Source: Harmothoe impar (Eukaryota; Annelida; Polychaeta; Phyllodocida; Polynoidae). From it: DNA of 64,000 nucleotides. The notes beneath the pieces are model-generated. The model did not search any database. It worked only from the letters and a program-made list of their open reading frames with translations, and was not told the DNA's origin. The DNA lies in the NCBI GenBank assembly GCA_947462335.1, contig OX381721.1:38652488-38716487 (forward strand). The letters are read 5' to 3'. Made by a program: the position numbers and the translations under genes. Positions 45,801 through 57,800 of this stretch are shown in pieces. How positions within the stretch are numbered: the stretch's first letter is position 1; every line of letters starts with the position of its first letter.

Positions 45801-48800
45801 AAGGTATCTAGGCACTTCTCATGTAACTCAAGGTATCTAGGCACTTATCATGTAACTCAAGGTATCTAGGCACTTATCATGTAACTCAAGGTATCTAGGC
45901 ACTTATCATGTAACTCAAGTGTATCTAGGCACTTATCATTTAACTCAAGGTATCTAGACACTTATCATGTAACTCAAGGTATCTAGGCACTTATCATGTA
46001 ACTCAAGTGTAGCTAGGCACTTATCATGTAACTCAAGGTAGCTAGGCACTTATCATGTAACTCAAGGTATCTAGGCACTTCTTATGTAACTCAAGGCATC
46101 TAGGCACTTATCATGTAACTCAAGTGTATATAGGCACTTATCATGTAACTCAAGGTATCTAGGCACTAATCATGTAACTCAAGTGAATATAGGCACTTAT
46201 CATGTAACTCAAGGTATCTAGGCACTTATCATGTAACCGCCCCGACGATGCCCCTGTGCCCGACAAGCCCAAGGCCTGAAGACCAAGGCCCACAGACTCG
46301 AGGCCCACCTGAAGCGTAGAAGTGGCGAGAGCTGCGTCTGGTGTAAACAAACCGGCCTGAGGCGTGTACGGCGAACCATCCGCGTAGTAAAGCTGACCCT
46401 GCTGTGGTGTTGATGCACCAGCTTGGTGCTGAGCTGCATTGCTTGCCGCATTCTGCTGAATTAACGACGAGAAACCCGGAATCTTGCCCGGCACTCGACC
46501 CGCCTGGCCCGAACCGGAAGTGCCGCCATGTTGGCTTGCTGAAGCTGATTCCCGCGTTGCCGGTTGCCCCGGCTTAGTCACCAGCGCAGATTCGATTTTT
46601 TCGTTCTCCAGATTAATCTGCGCTAACCTTTGCTCCAACTTCTGAAGGTCCTGCTTCTGGAGAAGAAGAGAATGCTTCTCCTCTGCTAAATCGAGTCGCT
46701 GCTTTACCGTCTCAAGACGATCCATGCTCGGTGACGCCGGTGCCGTCAGCCCCTGGCTGCCCGCCCTGCTTGGCGAAATGTCAAATTGCTCCTCCGAGTC
46801 TAATTCCTCCTTAGATGGGGTGTGCGGGACTCCGCACTGAGGGCACTTCCTCTTCCTTAAGTCAAAATCAAACCCACAGTGTTTACATTGACCCACCATG
46901 GGAGAAAAATTATTATAATTGACAAGCAAGCGTAAGCGTGGCCTCTCGGGCCGGTATCCAAGCAGCAATGGCAAACACCCGCCTGCGCTGCAGATGGCGC
47001 TGCGGTGCACTAGTCTAGTTCAAGCCATACCCACAGGGGGGCGGCACCTGCGGGGTCTCCTTGTACCAATAACCAAAACACCCCGGGTTGTTTTAACCCA
47101 TATATATATATAGGAAATTGGTGAAGTCTAATTTAAAGGTATCTAGGCACTTATCATGTGACTCAAGTATCTATATATATATATATATATATGAAATTGG
47201 TGAAATTGAACTCAAAGGTATGTACGCACTTACCATGTAACTCAAGTGTATATAGGCAATTGGTGAAATCAAACTCACTCTATAGAACAAAATTGACTTA
47301 GGTTTGCTATAAACATGTATCAACATATATATAGTTGGGTGCCTGGTCAAAGACTACACCCAGTCAAAGACTACACTGGTCACCCGGTCAAAGATGTTTC
47401 AATTGTTCCAATCTCATGAGACACTGCCATATATACACTGTTTTCATCAAGCGTTTTCACTAGAGGGCAGGGTGGGCATTTTAGCCCAGGACGGTGGTGC
47501 CCCCTGGTATTAAAACATTGATTTTAAGATTATCGATTTCTAAGATTATCACAACATTTTAAGATTGGACACATTTCCTTTTTGACGCTACCATGTAAGT
47601 ACATTCACTTGTGCCTCCTTTGATTCCCCCCCCCCCCCCAAAAAAAGGGGGGGGGGGGGGGGGGGTTCCATGTGTTTTTCCTCTGGTGGCTGGATATGTA
47701 TGACAGATTTTCATCGCAGCTCCCTATAAAATCCTGTGATCCAAGTTATCAACATGAGCAGGCCTGACCAGATGTCTCTCTTCCTCCCCCTGTAGCTGGT
47801 ACCTCAGGTGAGGATGTCTTAATGACAGCGCGTACCACGAACCAGATGACCTACACCAACTTTGCACCGAACCAGCCGGACCCCAACAAGAACTACTGTC
47901 TGCGGGCGGCCAAGGCGGACGACTACCGGTGGTCAGAGGTGCTGTGTGTGGAGAAGAAGGCCTACTTCTGTGCCTATGGTAAGGTATTAGTAAGACATTA
48001 GTAAGACATGCCCTAGGCTACTGTAATTTTCCAGGATAGATAAAATAGTTTCAACTTCAACTTCAACTTATACACTGCATGCAACATCAGATTTAAGCAA
48101 CTTAAAGAAAAAATTAAATTGATTAATGGCCATCTTCATGCAGGTTGAGGCAACATTAAGCAGCTTTAAACCCACACATAATTAAGTTAAAGTTGCTTTA
48201 AGCTGCTAAAGGAAGGCAACGAGGATCCAATGGTTTTGATCTAGGATTTGCACACCACAGGTGTAGTGACCGGCCTTTTTAAAGGATTAAAACAGGTTTT
48301 TGTGTGTTTGCTGGTATACAGATGTCATAATGCAATAATGCATCACTGTGTAATTGAAGCAGTATGCTGTCCTTTAAGGGTTAGTGTAAAGAAGTCATGA
48401 TGAATTCATGTATCATTGTTCACTTGAAGTACTATGCTGTCCATAAAGGGTTAGTGTCGAGACGCCATGATGCATGAATGTATCACTGTGTAGTTGAAGA
48501 AGCGTGCCATCCTTAAAGGGTTAGTTCACAGAAGTCATGATACATGAATGCATCACTGTGTAGTTGAAGCAGTGTGCTGTCCTTAAAGGGTTAGTGTACA
48601 GAAGTCATGATGCATTCATGTATCACAGTGTAGTTGAAGCAGTGTGCTGTCCTCAAAGGGTTTGTGTAATGAAGTCATGATGCATTCATGCATCACTCTT
48701 CACTTTGAATACTGTGAGGTTCTTAAAGGGCTAGTGTATAGGAGTCATAATGCATGAATGCATCACTGTGTAGATTAAGCAGTGTGCCATCATTAAAGGG

Positions 48801-51800
48801 TTAGTTCACAGAAGTCATGATGCATGAATGCATTAATGTGTAGTCGCAGCAGTGTGCTGTCCTTAAAATGTTAGTGTAGAGAGGCCATGATGCATGAATG
48901 TATCGCTTCATATAGACCGGACCCATAGCGAATGGGACGGTCAATTAATCATTTTGAATGTTTGCTGAAAGCTGCTTAAATTACATGGTTCATGCACTGA
49001 TACAACTACATCTTTATGTACCTCCCCTTTGGATACCTCCCCTTTGGATACCTCCCCTCGGATACATATGGCTGAGTCTCACGACTTTGCAACAATTGGA
49101 TCATCTTTGACCGGGTGACGTCTTTGACTGGGTGATGTCTTTGACCGGGTGACGTCTTTGACCGGGTGACTAGAAAAGGCTATTTAAAAAAAAAAATCCT
49201 TATCTCTACTATTTGAGAAAATATGTGGATGGTTATTGCATAATACTTTGGACAGTGTAGCTCCTCAAATTCCACATAATATAGAAAGTGATGTCTTTGA
49301 CCGGGCAGAGGAAGAAATATAACATTATGCTATAATGCAATTAAAAAAGCCTACATATTAATATAACAAACTTTAAATAAATTTCCTTTCATCTAGTGTG
49401 AAAATATCCTTTGGCTTTTCCCACCCATTTCTTACTATATAGGTCTAATTTATGCTATAATAACGTTTCCTGGTCAAAGACGTCACCTGGTCAAAAAGGT
49501 CACTCGGTCAAAGACATCACCCGGTCAAAGACAATCCAATTGTTACAAAGTCGTGAGACTGAGCCATATATAATCTTTCGTTCCTCATGGCCTGTGATGT
49601 CACCATAAGGCCACTCAAAATAAAAGTGGTTTTTCATCACCAAGGTCTGAGAAATCTGACGAGGGAGGGTTTTTTTTGCTCTTTTTTTTTAACTCGCAGG
49701 CCAAAATGTATAGAACAATTTACAGGTTTCTTTAGCCAAAATTCACATTTTATTGGTTAAGAATTTATTGATCTTTAGAAGTGGGGAAAATGTCAGTTAT
49801 TTCTATACAACTGCATTGCTGGCATTATAGCTTTAATTTTATACTAAATATGACCAATTTTATCCATTGTTATGAGGTTTTTCATCAAAAATTGGCAAAA
49901 AAAAAATTAAAAAGATTCCCCAAAACCTGATTATTATGATGCGTGCGGTGATGAGAAACCATTTATTTTTTTGAGTGGCCTAAGCTGCATCTTGATTCAA
50001 TATATGCCAGATAGGTAATTAAAGATTTCATGAAATAAATGGTGGTCAATGGTCTATTATCTTAGGACCCTTTAAAGGCAGCATGAGGCCTCATGAGAGC
50101 TATTGATGAGGTTCTCTTTTTTTTCATGATGTCTAATTGTTGATCTGTCTTTGCAAAAAAATGTAGGACAGTGGCAATGTCCTTCTAAAATGCCGCCGGT
50201 CCAGCACTTAGGGAGTGGTCATTTTTTAACAACAGGGGGGGGTCGGTGGATTTTAGCGCGAGCGGGTCGAAATCTTTTTGGTCCCCCCCGCGGAAGGGGT
50301 CACAAATTTTTTCGGTCCCCCCCCTAGGCAGGTTGAAAATGAGCGCGGCCTACCCCTTCGAGCTATAGTAACGCGCGGGCTTTTTGGCTAAAAAGGGGTG
50401 TAATTTTTTTGGCCCCCCCCTCAAGAGGGGTCCACATTTTTTTGGTCCCCCCCTTCAAGGGGTCCAAATTTTTTTGGTCCCCCTCCAAATCCACCAACCC
50501 CCCCCTGTTGTTAAAAAATGACCACTCCCTTACTTATACTTAAAATGCCGAAATCCTCAGATATGTGGCCATCTGGTCCTCCCAAAATGTAGCCGGTCCT
50601 TCAACATTGAGAATTTAAAGGACCCAACGTCCTGTGGGATGAGAAAGTTTTTGCAAAGGCTGGTCGATTTTGTCTAAAGGTCATGTTGTGATTACCTCCT
50701 TGTAGACCAAATCACCACTACAACTACAACAACAACCACCACCACCACACCTGCCCCTACCCCTGCACCCACACCAGCACCGCCAACAACAACACCAGCA
50801 CCAGGGGCAGCAACAACAACAACAACAACAGCAACAACAACAAACAGTAACACCGTCACAACAACCGCAGGTAAGTGGGGTCACCAACTTGAACTTCTAT
50901 ACTTTTATTATCATCAGCACCACAGTTGGAGGGTGAGTGTAAGTCAAATATGGTACGTGCACGAGGTGGTAGTGTATTCCCTATTGACCACAAATACAAA
51001 TGTGCCCTAGGCCCTGTAATGATAATGTAACCATAAACGTAGTTGGTAAGGCTGATGGTGCTAGATTTATTCCTGAGATGACTGGCATGTTGACATCTTC
51101 AAATATGGCTCCATAATGGCTGATCCCCCAGGATGCACCTTGATACCCAAGTTCCCCAGTCCCTCACCAGGTGATGCCAAAGGCTATATTATCAGTTACT
51201 GTTTATACCACTTGGTGGGGTGGCTGTCATTGGCTATCACTACAGGCCCTGCTGACATTTCCCAGCTAGACTTAATTATGCTTTACTCATGTGGTCAGCT
51301 GGTCACACTTGGGTCAGGCTCTGACCAATTCATACTGACACTGTGCTGACACAAGTGCAGTTTTAATACTAGACGCTGACCCTGTGCTCTAGTGTGGTCT
51401 AGAGTGGTGCGGTATCAATTCACTGTAAAATGAGCAACAAGGGACAAACCTGCGGAGTCACTAGACGCCGCCCATTCTATGCGTAATCTTAAAATCGCCA
51501 CTTCTGGCATAATCTTATTCCAGAAAAAGAAAAAAAAGAGAGAAAGAAGAAGGGTGTGCGGGGGCAAAGCCCCCGATATATAGAGCAATTTTACAAACTT
51601 ACAGTGGTGCCATCTAGAGGATAGGTATCACCTGGAAACTGATTAAATATTATGCCAGAAGTGGTGATTCAAGATTAAGATTACGCCAGAAGTGGCGATT
51701 CAAGATTACCCAGAGAATGGGCCGCGTCTAGTGACTCTGCAGGTTCGTCCCCACGTGTGTAAAGTTCAGGCTACTAGGCCCTACAATTATTCATTGTTTA

Positions 51801-54800
51801 TATGCTGTTAATTTTTACATGAATATTATTGGGCGTGATAGGCCTATGGCCTAATAGCATTGGGTGGGATGGGACATATCATAATGCAGGGGTGGTGTAA
51901 ATCAATTATGCACATGGGGACGGACTGACCAAGTGACTATAGGTGCCCCCCATTTTACCTGTAATTTTAAAATGCCCACTATAACGGTAATCTTATTCAG
52001 CTTCCAGGCCTATCCTCTAGATGGCACCAGTGTGAGTTGGTAACATTGTTGTATATATTGGGGCTCTGCCCCCGCACCCCCCTCCCTTCTTTCTCCTTTA
52101 TTCCGCCCTAGCTGGTTGTCCACTGGACAGTGCCATATTTGACTGGTCCCAGTGTGCACCCTCTCCTGTCCAGTCACTAGCTTCAGCAAATCATGTAGAC
52201 CAAATCAGGGAGCTAAAGCTCTGCTTGGAGAGTGGAACTACATTCCCTGCATGCTAGGACACCTGCAATCTCTTTATTGCCTGTCCAGGATAGGGTTGTG
52301 GTTAGGACAATGGACTCATGATGGGCAGTACCTAAGTTCAAATCCCCTCCAGGCTAAGTGTGGTGACCATAGCATGCACCAGGAAATCTCTTTTACTTAG
52401 GTCTACTAGGTTGAGTTGGAACATTTATTACCTTAGATTCAACCCTATTGGTTGCACCAAAACGTTTTTGTAAACCATTTATGAATGCTTGGAAAAGTTC
52501 TTTTGGTAACCACTTTTCGTAACCATCTATGTTACACTAAAAGCCACACCAAGAACCGAACCCGGGACCCTTGGATTGGGAGTTCCAGGCTCTCTTGGTT
52601 GAGCTATCGAGGCTGACGGTAGATCCATGTACAATAGGTAAAATTTGTTATTGATTATCTTCATTAATGATCAATGCTAAATAATGGGATACTGTAATAG
52701 GGACCTTGAACAACCAAGGGGGTCGAACCCAAGGTAATAAATGTTCCAACTCAAAGGAATGTTCTCTAACAGATCGACCACAGGACCTAAATAAAAAGAG
52801 ATTGACTTGTGCCTGCTATGGTCACCACAGTTAGCATGGAGGGGATTTGAACTTAGGTACTGTTGATCATGAGTCCATTGTCCTAACCACAACCCTATCC
52901 TGGACAGGTAATAAAAGGAGTGTCCAGGTACAACCAATGCACAATACCCACATGTAGAGGCCTAGTGTAATCATTGCTTCACTCTCCCCCCAGATGTTGG
53001 GCCCCCCTGAGACCAACACTACTAGTTCTAAGTGCCCCCAATTGTGGCAGCACTGGTATCCCGCCAGTGAGGAATACAACAGAACGATAACCGAACCATG
53101 CATCTACCTCTAAAAGATGGGACAATACAGTGGCGCCATCTTAAGGAAAGGGGGGAATCATTAAGATTACAGGGAAAATGGGTGACATCTAGTCACTTGG
53201 TCAGTTCGTCCCTTGTTACATCAGATATGGGCATGCATAAGTAGCTGCATCAGCGTTGTAAGCCCTGTTGTTGGCTTAAAACACTTACACAGCAACTCAC
53301 TTGTACCATATCTTCCACATAATTGACCTGCAATCATACGACAGTTACAATTAGGCTATTGGAAATCAAGTGTTCATATAATTCACCTTCTTAAGTATGA
53401 AGATGTGATTTGTGGATAATTTCTTTTTTTTAAAGAACAAATTTATTGCCACGAAGATTCCTTAGAATTTTACAATGTATGCCATATACGAGAATTCTCC
53501 CTCGATAATATATGTTGATATCAGTTTGTACAATAGTTTCTGCAGCAGTAAATCAATATAGATGAATAGATAGCATACCAACCACTGCTTGGATATTTGC
53601 ATTCAGGTGAATTTATGTCAAAAAAGGAACACTTTAAGCATGTATAATTCAGGTAAATGCCAGGGATGAAAGTCGACTATGTCAAAAAAACTTGAAGATA
53701 TAGCATACCTCATAACTATATTATAGAACACTATGAATGTTTATGCATCTATAGACACATATATCTAGTGCTGTACAGCAGGATTCGTCATGTCTATATT
53801 CTCCTGGACGTCGTCTCCTGCTGAGGAGAAGCATTTTTCATGTCCATGTGGTCATGGACGTTATCTCCTGCAAAGGAGAATGAGAAATCTGTCCATACAT
53901 TCTCCATGCCTAGCACCTTACTTTCAGTGGCTAAGCCTCATGTAAAGAGTGTAAATGCATAGGACTATAGAGGAGAGAGAGGGCTTCAAGGTTTCTCAAG
54001 TTAACTTGAAATTAGCTGAGAAAAACTTGACACTGAGATCAGTGTGGTGTAGCCTGTCTGTGTTTGTGTAGGACCACTGATGATAAACCAGTGATGATTC
54101 TGCTGTCTTATCATAAGATTACACAAACAAAAGACGTTTGATTGAGTTTATATTGAGCAATTATCAAATATATCCTAAGAGAGCCTACAGCTAAATATCC
54201 TGATTATATTTTTTGTGATAGAAAAAAAACTTGATTTCAGGGAAAAACTTGAAGACTTTCATCCCTGGGGCCATTTCAGGGGACTTAAATGCCGTTATGA
54301 CCTTTCTGGGACATGTACGTGGTATTACTGAACTTAAAGTTAATTAAAGTGTTCCTTTAAGGCATCTTAAATCTGTTTAATAGACAAAACTCCACGCCAG
54401 TGACATGCACATAATACTTCACGAGTTGAAGCTGGATCATATCACACGATGCCGAAGGCTGAGTGTGATATTACCCAGCTTCAATAAGTGATGTATGATG
54501 TATATTTATGTTAATAAGTGGGGTTTTGTATTCATTACATGGCTCTACTGTCTTAAAATGAAGAAAATTAACAAATTTGGAAGCCATATGTAGGATGGCT
54601 ACCCCGTACTCCATGGGAGCATGGAGTACGGAGGTCCCATAGCTTAAACATAGAGCAGTCTTTGCGAAAACTTTTTCATCCCACAGGACATTCGGTCCTG
54701 CAAATTTTCAATGTTGCAGGACCGGCTACAGTTTTGGAGGACCGGATAGCCACATATCTGACAGTTTATGCATTTTAAGTATGTAATAGTAATGTACACT

Positions 54801-57800
54801 AAAAATACATTATATTTGTAGTCATTTATGGCCAAATCAGGACAGATGTATAGTTTTACACAGTATATTGACACACATATTTCAGGTTTAGAGACCAACT
54901 AAATTTATTTTAGTTCAGAAAAGTCTGACATGTGACTGGACATTTGGTCCTGCTGCATGTTTGAATCTGCTGGACCGGTGACATTTTAGAAGGACATTGC
55001 CACTGTCCTGCATGTTTTCATGAAGACTGATAAAGAGGGCTGTATACACCATGTAATTAAATGTAAGCATTCATGACAATTCTGCATTGGCAGCTGCCAC
55101 AACGGCTGGCACTGCGGCGCCTGGTAGCACGGCGGCCCCTGCCGACACCACCACCAACGACACCAGCAGCGGTAACACCACCACACCCGACTCAGGCGGC
55201 AGCACTCAGGGAGGGGGCCTCCAGGTGGGATACATCGGTACGTACTCACATGAACACTCCCATTAAAGAAAAAAAACTTGCTTCTTATCACACCACAAAA
55301 GTGGGTTAAAGTGGGTATATCCGATTTTTCTTCAAATTGTTAAATCTTACTTCGGGAGTGGTCATTTTTTAACAACAGGGGGGGTTGGTGGATTTCCGCA
55401 CGAGCGGGTCGAAATTTTTTTGGTTTCCCCCCACGGAGGGGTCAAAATTGTTTTGGTCCCCCCCCCCCCTCAGGCAAGCTGAAATTGAGCGCAGCCGACT
55501 CCTTTGAGCTATAGTAACGAACGGGCTTTTTCGCTAAAAAGGGGTGCAATTTTTTTGGTCCCGCCCTCAAGAGGGGTCCAAATTTGTTTGATTTTTTACC
55601 ATTTTTTAGTAACTATACAACTTTAAAGCACTCTTTAGACCTTAATAATTGGAATATCAACAAATATATAATTTGTGAACATCCTGACTCATTTTTAGGG
55701 AAATCTTTTTCTTTTGTCCAACACATCGAATATGGCTGTGTCTCACGACCTTGAGCCAATGTTTTTGTCTCTGACCGGGTGCCGTCTCTGACCGGGTGCC
55801 GTCTCTGACCGGGTGCCGTCTCTGACCGGGTGCCATCTCTGACCGGTTGCCGTCTCTGACCTGGTGTCAGAAGGAAGTGTTTTTTAATTTTTAACATATA
55901 CTCATATATATTATGATTTGTAAAAACGTTATGGCAGTTGTTATGTAACTATAATTAGCCTCCTGCTGTTGGTAGAAGATAACTAAACTCCCAAATGACA
56001 TCCGGTCAGAGATGGCACCCGGTCAGAGACGGCACCCAGTCAGAGACGGCACCCGGTCAGAGACAAAAACATTGGACCAAGGTCGTGAGACACAGCCATA
56101 TACTAGCTTTAAAAATTAATGAATATTGGCATATCTGGTACCAAGTTAAAGCTTATACTCTCATCAATATTGTTGGCTAGGAATGAATTACATTTTCCCA
56201 AGAATGGTCTATATTTCGCTTATGTTTTAGCCCCTCAGTAAAAAAAATTATCTTTTTGAGTGACCTAACTCACTTAACCCTTCAAGGGCTGAATGTTGCT
56301 TTGAATTAAAGGCATGGTAACCAGTGCAGCCCCACCAACTGACTCATAGACAATGTATTAGGCCATGAGCCCATCTGATCTTCTAAGATGATAAGCGATG
56401 CAAGAGCTTTGATTCGGTTCTATTTTTAGCTTTTTATCTCAAATATTAACTTATATACAGACTGATAAACTGCCTGCAGGAGAATACGAAAAAAGTGTGA
56501 TGTCATTGTACATCTCATAGGATTCTCAAGCTAAGCTGGGCAACCCAGATGTCTGGCAAAGTGATTTGGGTACCTTAGACATGTACAAATCCAAAACAAA
56601 TTGTCTGGTTTAGTACACTTCATTGGTACCCAAAAAGTCCTTGGCTCAAGGTCTATGTCCTTGCATCATGCAGACCCATGAATGTGTATCAACCCCATCC
56701 TGTTGTAGTGCCATATTCTGATGCTGCAAAAGTGCATCTTATTTAACCCTTCAAGGAGGAATGTTGCTAAAAGATGACATTTGGCGTCATGATGCACCAA
56801 TGCAGCCTGGTGCATTGGTGCATCATGCCGACTCTACGGAAGTGTCTCGACCCCATAGGGTCAATATGATGTTTGAATGCAGCACTGGGGAGTTACTTGC
56901 CAGGGCTGCATTCATGTATCATGACGACTAAGTGCATGATTTATCAAGGCATCATGCCGTCCTTAAAGGGTTACTGAACATGAATCCTTGAGGCATCATG
57001 TCATAATGCACTTCAAATGGTGAGCCTTGCAATCTCTCTATGTCACAAGAAAGCATATAAATATTCCATTCAAAGTTACCTCATTCTGGAAGATGATGAT
57101 TGCATTTTGTTTATATTGCTCATGATTTAATAAGGGCTTGCATGCAATGTTACACAAAACATGCAACAAGTGCCAAAATACCAATTTAAACATTTTTAAC
57201 ATCCTTTTTTTGCAGTGGTTATTGTGATTGTGATCGTATTAATCATCATAGGACTCATCATTCTTATAGTGTGTGTCGTCTTGAAGAAGAAGAAAAGGTA
57301 GGTCTTATTTTGATGCCCAATCATTCTGTGCAATGTAATGTTACCGCTGTTGCTCGATTGTTTGAGCGCATGCTCTATTATATAAAGCACACAGCTCACT
57401 TTTTGGCCTCGTTTTAAACTAAATAATGTCTTAAAATCTGACATTTCTGACATAAGATAACTAGATCTCCTAATTATTTTGAAATTGATTGATATTTGGA
57501 AATTGATTAAAAAAAGGAAAAAGTCATGCAGAAACCAAATTATTCAACACAACACAGCATGAACTATCCAAATTAAACAACTTTAAGCAAACAGTAATGT
57601 TGAGTATTGGCCTTCTTTCTGCTACTTGAAGCAAATTCAAACACCTTTATTTTTCTTTTAAGATTATTAGTATTTAAGATTAAGGTTGCCTCAAGCTGTT
57701 GAAAAATTTTGCAAAAAGATTCTGAAATATCAGATTCTGGAATTTATGCAGTGGAAGTTATTCTTGACTCTCCTTTGCAGAATGCCTTGATGCATGTTAT

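Larger units (their letters stand above)
51917..53212. mobile_element. family B element, long copy (1.3 kb) with SINE pair inside
   Basis: GGGACGGACTGACCAAGTGA at the left faces TCACTTGGTCAGTTCGTCCC at the right, with the same subterminal words as 51441-51751. It contains tRNA-like SINE copies but no transposase ORF. Confidence 0.7.

Noticed and set aside
52545..52622. Functional tRNA gene
   Set aside because: D and T arms are recognisable but the acceptor stem does not pair and it lies among SINE copies.
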